From Gymnopilus junonius (taxonomy: Eukaryota > Basidiomycota > Agaricomycetes > Agaricales > Galerinaceae): 64,000 nt of DNA. The stretch spans positions 1 through 64,000 of the forward strand of contig JADNYJ010000025.1 of NCBI GenBank assembly GCA_015501075.1, written 5' to 3'. Shown here in pieces: positions 56,152 through 64,000 of the stretch. Each line of letters begins with the position of its first letter. The first letter of the stretch is position 1. Made by a program: the position numbers and the translations under genes. The notes beneath the pieces were generated by a model. That model was not told the DNA's origin, ran no database searches, and saw only the letters and a list, made by a program, of their open reading frames with translations.

Positions 56152-57024
56152 ATGCCTAACGCACTGAAGAAACGAAAAATCGCAGTTTTGGGGCCAAGAT
56201 CTGTCGGTGAGTGCGCTTTCCTTGATTCCTTGTCGTTCTCGAAGCCGCGCTGTCGTCTTCAGAGCCATTGCCCTCTATTTGAATGGTCGCTTACAACTTT
56301 GTCGTCGATCACTAGGGAAGTCGTCGCTTGTGAAGCAGTTTATCGAAAACCACTTCCAGGACTCGTACTACCCGACCATCGAGTCGACATTCGCCAAGAG
56401 CGTTGTCTACAAAGGGGTTGAATATGATTGCCATATCATCGATACAGCTGGACAGGTGCGCTTAGCTGGGTCTTTCTTCGATCATTGATCATTCATGCTT
56501 TCTTGTCCCTCGTTTCTTAGGATGAGTACTCGCCGATCAATGCACAATACGCTATAGGGATACACGGCTACGTACTCGTGTATTCAATCACCTCTAAGAA
56601 CTCCTTCAACATGATTCAAATCATACATGACAAGATTGTGGACTTTTGCGGAGTGTCCAAGATCCCTTGTGTAATTGTGGGCTCAAAATGCGATCTGTCA
56701 ATCCAGTACGTGGTTCCCATCCTTCTTCTGACTGTACTGTTGGGATGCCGATGTTGCTCTCGGTTGTTTTTTAGACGTCAAGTAGATTCGAAGGACGGAG
56801 AACAACTTGCGAAGGAGAATGATTGTGCCTGGATAGAAACGAGCGCGAAGAATAATATTAACGTTGGTATGTGGTCTTGACCTTTGTACCCTACCTTTCC
56901 ATTGGTTTTCTGACTGGTCCTCCATGTCGCAGGCAAAGTATTTGAGCTCTGCTTACATGAAATCGAGAGGAATACAAAGCCCAATCAAGCGGAACCACCA
57001 GCAAAATCCTGCGTGGTCATGTAG
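56152..57024 (+). CDS. rhb1: Rheb small GTPase
   Basis: Rheb is the Ras-family GTPase that activates TORC1 at endomembranes. Five exons (56152-56206, 56316-56455, 56521-56705, 56775-56866, 56933-57024) give 187 residues, the normal length. G1 is GPRSVGKSS with the Rheb-type Arg at the third variable position, switch I is YPTIESTF, G3 is DTAGQ, G4 is GSKCDL (Ser in place of the N of NKxD), and G5 is ETSAK. The C-terminus CVVM is a CAAX box for prenylation. The G1 motif and other conserved segments are split by introns. Single copy here; I see no defect. Confidence 0.95.
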
Positions 57025-57747
57025 ATTTCGACTTATTTGATTTGATAACTTATCGTGTTGTGTGTACTGTCTTCTTTTACCCTTCCCCTTCGTTCCATCT
57101 TCTATATCACCCATCCACCTACCCATTTTCCCTTCATCATTCATCGCTCCCATCTATTATTACCCGCCCTATTACCATCACTATCTGCATTTTCTAGGAG
57201 GTGCCCCGGTTACCAGGTTACTATTTATTACTCACTTTTTGCCTTACTGGGTTTGGGTTCTTGCGATTTCTGACCTTTTTCCTGCATGGACAGTTAATTT
57301 TTAATTTTTCTGGTGTTTGTTTGACTGGCCAAATTACAGTGTCCTAACTTTGTACATCTCAATGAACGTGTGTGTACGCCCTGGCGTCAAGCCACCTTCC
57401 TTCTTTTCTTTTCGCTTTTTGTCGTTAAGCCTCGATGGAGGAACCGAACTTTGATGGGCCAATAGGACTGCAGGTATTTCATCCTGGGACAATGGCCATC
57501 ATTCAGCTCGATGCAGCGTTCACAAACCACATAACCCTTGAGCGATGTTTCTTGCCCTTCTTCTGGTTACTTTACTTTCGGATCTACTTAGCCTGCACCA
57601 TCCTCGACCGTCGCCTGATTTACGACAGCTGTTTGGCGAACTCGAGGTTTCCAGGGATGAGCTGATGGTCGAATGAAGGCAAAAAGAGTGGTAGAGACTG
57701 AACCAAACGAGGACCCGGATTAGTATGGTGAAACTATCTGGTAAGAG
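57025..57747. other. Intergenic, convergent 3' flanks
   Basis: 3' flanks of Rheb (plus) and the four-helix protein (minus). A 76-codon plus-strand frame at 57435-57665 is unsupported. T-rich tracts follow the Rheb stop. Confidence 0.4.
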
Positions 57748-58538
57748 TTATAACACACAGAATGCGGCATTAACTGTCGTCAACGCGTTCAGAGCGAGAA
57801 TAAAATGATTGATGCTGGCAAGTCGCCCAGGTGAGACGGGTTGCGAAAGTTGGAGATCCAATATATATTTCGCTGGCAAACATATGTACAGTTCAGGTAT
57901 TGAAGAAAAGGATAGGCAACGAAGAATAAACTCACCTGGCGACCAAGAAGTAGCAGCAGCGAAGTATATGTAGCATATGACGTTCGTCAGTGGCACCAGG
58001 ATTTTCATAGAAGTTGCCCAAGCTCCATCAGAATCGCATAGGGATATAATTCTGCCAAGTGCAAATAGACAGAGTCCGTAAGTGGATCATACGGCTCGCC
58101 ATAAAAAAAGCCATGTACAGTATGCCACCAAATAAAACTGCCGCCATCACGATTCCGAGAGCAAGGACAGCAGTGGACTTGAGACCGTGTGTGACAGGAT
58201 GTACGTCAGCCTCAGGCAATTTCTTCAACCAGGCGACGATGAGACCAGCGAGGACCCAGGAAGCTAGCGAACAGGCCAGACCGGAAGCTAAGAAGTAGGC
58301 AAAAAGACGAATCAATGATAAGTGAAGGTAAGATTTGGTAAACGGGAAACTCACGGATGAAAACCAATTTCGGCACATCTTTGCAGTCCCAACGCTGGTT
58401 CTTTACTGATGCCGTCCTACTTTTCCAGTCAAGCAACGACATATATCTATAACCCATAGGGGCGAAAGCTTTGTCTCGGAGTTGAAGCGTGAGGATAGGG
58501 CGAGGAGTTAGTAAACAGTTGACTCCTCTGATCGCCAT
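57748..58538 (-). CDS. Four-helix membrane protein, unrecognised
   Basis: Exons 58355-58538, 58119-58287, 57936-58051 and 57748-57872 join in phase to 197 residues (216 if the in-frame upstream ATG at 58595 is used). Hydrophobic segments are LACSLASWVLAGLIVAW, TAVLALGIVMAAVLFGGILI, ILVPLTNVICYIYFAAA and INHFILALNALTTVNAAFCV. The loop WLKKLPEADVHPVTHGLK between helices 1 and 2 is conserved in the fragment at 43.4 kb. I do not know the family; the soluble N-terminus has no motif. A basidiomycete-specific membrane protein is likely. Confidence 0.65.
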
Positions 58539-58791
58539 GGTATATGACAGACCGTATAGCCTCTTGTGTGCTGTACATAAACTCAGAGCTGACATGACGG
58601 GTAAACCAGGAGTATGAATGACTGAACTTATCTTGGCAGCAATTGTCCTGGAAGCTGTGGCTCTAATCTAAAAATAGTCGCAGGTGGGTTGTTCCGTGGG
58701 AAACATGCTTCTCGTGGTGAGTCGCGATGACCACGAGTCCTGGAGATCGTGCCCCTGACCTTCAACAACCGGCTCCTCCACGAGCGGGACG

Positions 58792-59957
58792 ATGACGAAG
58801 TGTTTATCGTGGCTGCCATGGACGGTGCCTACAAGAAAACCTGAAGAATTTGAGGAAGAATTGCCCGCAAAGCTCAAGAAGCAGTGGGACGCTTTACCCC
58901 CTTCACAATGGTATTAGCAGCATTCGCTTTTGGGTCTGCTACAACTATATCTGCTGTTTTGATGCATAGGCGATATGGAAGGAGAATACGCAATATTGAC
59001 TCGCTTACGCCTGGGTTACTTGCGAGGAAGCGGTGGCTGAAGGGTGCTGTGACTAGGTATGTTGGCTTCCATGGTGTAGCCTTTATTTTACTGATGAAAT
59101 GTGCTATTTAGCGTTGGAGACGCCGACAACTTCAAATTCTTCCATACGCCAACCTTTGCAGGGTATACTTGGCCATTCAAATTTAGGAGGGTGCCCTCTA
59201 TTGGGAAAGGTACGTTGAACTATCGTGAACTCGTGCTTATAACCTTATCATACTTTCATTCAGAACTGAAGGATGAGACTCTTCATATACGGATGGCGGG
59301 AGTTGACGCCCCTGAGGTATCTCAAATCTATCTTCCCAAAGTCTTGAGAGACAATTCATTCGTCCAAGGCTTCTCACTTTGGAAAGCCCGCGCAGCCGTA
59401 CTCGGCTGATAGTTTAGCATGGCTTAAAGACCGCATCCTTGGAAAGACGGTCTATGTTTTGCCTCTTCGAAAGGATCAGTACTCGCGCGTCGTTGCCTTG
59501 GTACACCAAGCACCTAGGATTTTACCTGGATTTCTGTTCTTGGGCAAGGACCTCTCGGCAGAGATGCTCAAAGCGGGATGGGCTACGATATATGAACAGG
59601 TAGCCATCCCTTTTGCACCTGCTCACTCACTGCCGTCTCATGTTCATTGTTCGCTCGCAGTCGGGTGCTGAATACGGAAAAATAGGGAAAGAAGGATACA
59701 AACGGCTCGAGAGTCAAGCGAAGTTCGTATATCTTCAATTTTTATACTCGCGCACCAGCTGAGCGTACTTTAATTACAGAGCTGCTCGGAAGGGAATGTG
59801 GGCGCACGGAACGACTGGCGAGTCTCCAGCAGAGTATAAACGCCGCTATGCTGCTGCAAGCTCTCAGGGAGAAGCTGAAGCAGCGAAACCTTCCCCTTCA
59901 CGATCGCGGAAGAAAAAGAAAAGTTGGCTGGCACGGCTTTTTTCTCCATCCAAGTGA
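58792..59957 (+). CDS. LCL3: LCL3-type membrane-anchored staphylococcal-nuclease-like protein
   Basis: LCL3 proteins are single-pass membrane proteins with an SNase-like (TNase) domain, reported at mitochondria. Exons 58792-59056, 59112-59209, 59264-59316, 59369-59599, 59661-59722 and 59780-59957 would give 295 residues. The N-terminus has [13 protein letters not shown], then a helix [14 protein letters not shown], then [37 protein letters not shown] (active-site region), [17 protein letters not shown], and [12 protein letters not shown]. The basic tail ([10 protein letters not shown]) is normal. Between QWDALPP and the helix the frame slips at a C5 run (58897-58901) where six C would keep frame. 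Otherwise all six exons are in phase, so I treat the gene as real. Confidence 0.85.
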
Positions 59958-60366
59958 TGATATCTTCCCGTTCCGCCGATGCGCAGAGGACTTTTGTAGT
60001 GAGTGTGTACAATAGTTGTTATAGTAATGAATGAATTTCTCGCCTGTATTGTAGTTCGCCCATGTCTCGTCCGGCAGTCCAACGTTTCTGGTAAAGGGAT
60101 AGCAATGAACAATTGGAATAGGTCGAGGGCCTGAGGAGCGTTGCTGGTATCACGGGTACCTTCCGTCCGATCTTTGTTTTGTCAACGAGGCCTCTTCAAT
60201 TTCGCTTCTGTGTCCCTTGACGTGGCAACCATGGGGCGGAGTGCAGCTGCTTTGCGTGTTCACACTGTCTACTTCTTTTAGCTGACAATGTACCACAGAT
60301 CACATAAATCACTGCTACTCATTGTTGTCGAGCAAGCCTACATTCCTTCCCATTGCTCGGCCATTC
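59958..60366. other. Intergenic region
   Basis: 3' flank of LCL3 and promoter of the F-box gene to the right. No gene recognised; minus-strand frames over 59.8-60.1 kb are shadows of the LCL3 last exon. Confidence 0.45.
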
Positions 60367-61499
60367 ATGTCAGGATCTGACCGACATATCCCTCTGGAAC
60401 TTGTGACGCAGATTTTCGAGGAGCTGAGTCTGAAAGCTTGGGGGATCTCAAGAATTGCGCTCTTGCTTGTCAAGATTACTCAAGCCTTGCGAGACGATTC
60501 CTCTTTCGTGACGTTACGATTCGTCTGCAGGCAATTGCCAACGATGAAAGGCGGACCCTGTACCAATTTCTCGAATTTCTTGCGTCAAATACCAAAGTCT
60601 CCACCTGCATTCGTGACCTTTTCATTGGCGAATCCCATTATCGCTTCATGTATCAGTCCGTGATGAATTGGGCTGAAACGTCAGTGAAATTAGCAGCCAT
60701 TCTTCCAGGGTTGACGCATTTGCGCTACTTGAAGGTCTGGTTCCCCGTACATAAGAAGCACACAGATGGTGGGATGAGAGAAACACTGTTGCATTTCGCC
60801 AACATCCCCAGCCTTCAGCGACTAACGCTAGGTATTGGTAACTTGACTGCGGAGAGACTGGCAGGATTGCTCTGGATACCTAAACTCAACCTATTCAACC
60901 TGGACCTACCAATACTCAACCCGAGACTTACTTCTCTTTCCGGTTCTAATGGGATTGGCCTCTGTGACTTGACCTTGGAAGGACCTGTTCAAGCTGAGGC
61001 TGCATTTAGCATTGCAAGAGCCGCTGGAAAGACCTTGAAAAGGCTGAGATGGATGGGCCGAGGTAAGTCGTTATGATCCCGCCTTCGAGGTATTCAAGAC
61101 GTGCTGAGTTTCGTGTGTAGGTGAAGCAACCGGTACCATTGACCTTAGCGCCCTGCCTTCCCTGACCTTGCTTTCTATTTCCCTTCTTGTCAAAGCATCA
61201 AACATCGTCGGGCTCTCTAAAATGCTGGAAGCACTAAACAAAGCAAACTAGGCGTTCTGGAAATCATATGCGAGAAAGCCAGCCTCCGTCAGTCAAATTT
61301 AATTTCTAGCCAGGAATGGGGGATATTAGATGCAGTACTCACGAGCCAATCTCATCCCGCATTGGAAAAGGTGGTAATCTCGGTGGTCGATGGTACTTTT
61401 AGCTTTGCATCAACGTACATATATGTAAATCGGGCTTTATCACTTTTTAAGGGCAAGCTCCCAATGTTTCAAAAGAAAGGGATCATTTGCAGCAATTAA
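60367..61499 (+). CDS. F-box-type protein A, two one-base shortfalls
   Basis: It starts MSGSDRHIPLELVTQIFEEL, a clear F-box first half. A G5 run at 60440-60444 then breaks the frame; with six G it would read KAWGDLKNCALACQDYSS, matching the paralogue at 61.8 kb. The body (SLARRFLFRDVTIRL, TKVSTCIRDLFIGES) runs to an intron at 61063-61121 (GTAAGT...GTGTAG). Exon 2 continues LSALPSLTLLSISLLVK. A second one-base slip sits in an A3 run at 61245-61247, after which LGVLEIICEKASL and HPALEKVVISVVDG follow to a stop at 61497-61499. F-box proteins recruit substrates to SCF ligases; the target is unknown. Confidence 0.65.
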
Positions 61500-61798
61500 T
61501 CCTTGAGCTCGGGTAACTTGTATGTGCCATGTTCTGATCTGTTTCTTTAGTTGAAGTATCCAGCTGATATTCAAGCCTCACACTGACAATGTTTGCGCCT
61601 GGCCCGTATTGAGTGTAATATCCGGACGTCTCTTTCGTCTCCCGTACTTTGTCTCTGTAGAACATAATGAATCACATTGTCTGCTGGGTGTCCGGCTATT
61701 CCCTTTATACTTATCCGATTCCAAGCAATCAACGTAAATACGTAAGTCTTGGTTCGTTGTTGAACTCGCGAGGCATTATCTCCTTGCTTCCGACAGCC

Positions 61799-62974
61799 AT
61801 GTCAGACTCTCACCCCACTTTCGCTCTCGAGCTCCTAGAAAACGTTTTTGATGAGCTTCGATTCATAGCATGGGAGGGCCTCAAGAACTGTGCACTCGCA
61901 TGCAGGCTCTTCACGGTCATCGCTAGAAAGATTCTGTTTCGAAATGTAACAATCACCTTCAATGAAAACGATAACCACGAAACGGGATCCTCATCTCAAT
62001 TCCTATCATTCCTTGCATCGCATCCTCATATCTCCTCGTGCATCCGCCGTTTCCAGCTTGATTATTACCCAATAACATGGCACAATATGCACGAGGTTCA
62101 AGATTATCGAACAATGTTTTCAAATAAGCTAGCAGACATCATGCACGGTTTTGTGGGCTTAAAAACTTTAACCGTTAATTCTTCCTTTTACTGGGATTGG
62201 ACAAAAAAAGATCCTAGAATCAAAGCATGCCTTACTCAATTCTTTCATATTTCAACCCTTCAGCACCTGGAATTACATGGATTGGAATTGACGCGAACCG
62301 AACTGATACAATTGATCGACATTCCAAAATTGACGCTTTTTCTGATCATTCTATGTTCTTCCGACTCTTCTACAACCTCAGTATCCTTGTACGATTCTAT
62401 TCCAGAGAAAACGTGCCTTAGCGACCTAACGATCACTCTGACGAACCCTGAAATGGCACAAGACACCTTCGAGGTCGCTCGCGTGGCTGGAGCAACTCTG
62501 CAGAGGTTGAAATGGACGTCTACCCCTTACTATGGTCAGTTCCTTTACTACCGGCATTGAAAGGCGAGCTAAATTATCTATACAGGATTTGTGGAAACAT
62601 GCCTTGACGTAATCGACCTTAGCGTCATGCCTGTCCTCACCTTCCTATCCGTTTCTACCCCTTTGGACAAGGATTATATCGCCAAACTTACAAATATGAT
62701 GCAATCGATGGTTGTTGAAAGCAAACTTCAGGTGCTGGAAATCGTTTGCGATTATCATGTCCTCCCAGATGAAATGACTGTCTCGACATGGCGATGGGAC
62801 AAGCTCGATGCCTCGTTGACAAGTGCCGCACATCCCAACCTTCAAAAAGTGGTGGTTGTGATCAAGAAATCCAGGATTTCCAATCATAAGCCAATCAGGG
62901 ATTATGAAGAGCATTGCGAAGAGGCTCTATCGCTTTTGAAAACAAACTCCCAAGGCTGCAGAGCAAGGGGATAA
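61799..62974 (+). CDS. F-box-type protein B
   Basis: Two exons (61799-62534, 62586-62974). The N-terminus MSDSHPTFALELLENVFDEL followed by IAWEGLKNCALACRLFTVIA is an F-box-like start shared with gene A. RKILFRNVTITF and LASHPHISSCIRRFQ follow, then Leu-rich text (LQHLELHGLELTRTELIQL). Exon 2 has VIDLSVMPVLTFLSVST and HPNLQKVVVVIKKS. Near the C-terminus an A4 run (62939-62942) stands where five would continue as KLPRLQSKGIIFG to a stop at 62990, which matches gene A's ending. As written the protein ends RARG at 62974. An in-frame ATG at 61667 exists, but the paralogue supports 61799. Confidence 0.7.
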
Positions 62975-63223
62975 TTTTCGGTCCGTCATAATTCTATCCA
63001 CCGCTGACTTGGTTATCTGTTATCAACATCATTTTTTCCCGCATGACTACCGTACTTGAGATTTCCAGTTGAATAAAGTGTATAGACTCCATCTTACTCG
63101 TAGAAAACCGTAGCGCTGCCTTGAGTCTTGGCGGGTGGAAGAAGACTTTAGCTGCCGATACAGATGTTCTCATTTTGTTATCGAATGAAATAAAGATACA
63201 AGAAGGGCCTGGTGCGATATCAT

Positions 63224-64000
63224 TCAGCTCAACCAAGTTGTCCACTCATTTTGACGACCTTCAATAACTTGAGCAATATTTTTGGCGACAATTCGATCTG
63301 CCTGCTCGCTGGGATGGAGTTCATCGAACCTAAAATGGTAAAAACAATTTAGATTTACATGAACGAAAAGAAAAGCTCAACTCACCATAAGAAGCTGTCT
63401 CTGTCCGAGCCAGTCGCGATCGTACAATCTCCTGTGTCGCTCGTGGATTCGTTCAGCTGGAAAACGCACGCCTGGACTGCACCCGTTACGTTAAGAGGGG
63501 CAGTGCCATTCAAGTATAGTTGCGGGTGAGCGCGCATGTCAGTGAAAAGGCCATGAGAATCAAAAATGCCTAGACCTAATAATGAGCTAAAGTTACTTCC
63601 GGAAAAGGTGGGATAGATACGAACCGATGTGGGAGTCAGAAAGTTTGGGAGCCAGAGCTTCTAGCATGAGCTTTGTCAATTGATTTCCGGAGAGTACGAG
63701 TTCCTTCATGAATACACTCCACTCAGTCGTGTTGCGCTGGGCGGTCCAGTATCGATCAGGATAAGAAACAGGTGCATAAAGAGGCACTGTTTCTAGGGGA
63801 ATCATCTGCACGTTGAAATCAGCAATGCTTTATGCTGGTAAGGTTTATGGCGCACATTTTGGAATAAAAAGTTCCTCGCTCCACTAGCGTGAAGTGTCGT
63901 TACCCAGTTGATCATGCACTGGGTTACATCCACCAAGCTCGCTTGGTCACTCCCAGTCAAAAGTGCATTTGATCCAACGTCATTTGTTCCGATCCAGAGA
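63224..64000 (-). CDS. GDSL/SGNH esterase (CE16-like), 5' end off window
   Basis: Only the 3' part is present: exons from the window edge to 63856, then 63625-63805, 63386-63575 and 63224-63331. The edge exon begins LWIGTNDVG, the block III GxND of GDSL hydrolases. Then come MINWVTTLHASGARNFLFQN, VPLYAPVSYPDRYW and PQLYLNGTAPLNVTGAVQAC. The last exon has WFDELHPSEQADRIVAKNIA with the catalytic DxxH. CE16 enzymes are secreted acetylesterases acting on plant-polysaccharide side groups; the assignment here rests on the NGTAPLNVTG and DELHPSEQ patterns. The catalytic Ser block and signal peptide lie beyond 64000. Confidence 0.85.

Overview
The window looks like nuclear DNA of a mushroom-forming basidiomycete (Agaricomycetes). 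Genes are dense, on both strands, and split by many short GT-AG introns of about 45-70 nt. The gene set includes F-box proteins, NACHT and HET domain genes, a TPR/DUF4470-type gene, fungal GSTs, DUF5648 secreted proteins, a KDZ-associated transposon remnant and a Ty3/Gypsy element typical of that group. No rRNA, tRNA or CRISPR array was recognised. Exon models were built by hand from splice signals, frame and comparison between paralogues in the window; domain names come from recognition, not from searches.

Layout. 1-9 kb: weak left-end genes, an F-box gene with a truncated tandem copy, and a Kre9/Knh1-like GPI-anchored wall protein. 10-13 kb: two tandem DUF5648 secreted proteins. 13-20.3 kb: three GST copies (one with a scrambled N-terminus, one pseudogene, one intact) around an HMG-box transcription factor and an RluA/RluD-type pseudouridine synthase. 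20.3-35.8 kb: a CpG-poor, decayed island holding a gene remnant at its left edge, two hAT-like MITEs, a KDZ-associated remnant, a dead Gypsy element, a HET pseudogene and a TPR/DUF4470-type gene. 36-38.4 kb: a complete NACHT (NLR-like) gene. 38.7-41.3 kb: two tandem small (NTF2-like?) proteins. 42-44.4 kb: a direct duplication with gene remnants. 44.7-48.3 kb: a BAR-SH3 gene whose 3' part is out of frame. 48.9-51.9 kb: two SDR genes. 52.7-55 kb: two tandem membrane proteins. 56-60 kb: Rheb GTPase, a four-helix membrane protein and the LCL3-type nuclease. 60.3-63 kb: two F-box genes. 63.2 kb to the end: the 3' part of a GDSL esterase.

Two themes run through the window. First, local duplication: at least seven families occur as adjacent pairs or triplets with conserved intron positions and often identical exon lengths, and one copy is frequently broken. 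Second, two distinct kinds of damage. Inside the island, stops and lost catalytic residues fit CpG to TpG/CpA deamination. Outside it, many otherwise sound genes carry single-base shortfalls in short homopolymers, which look at least partly like assembly errors and should be checked before any of those genes is called dead.
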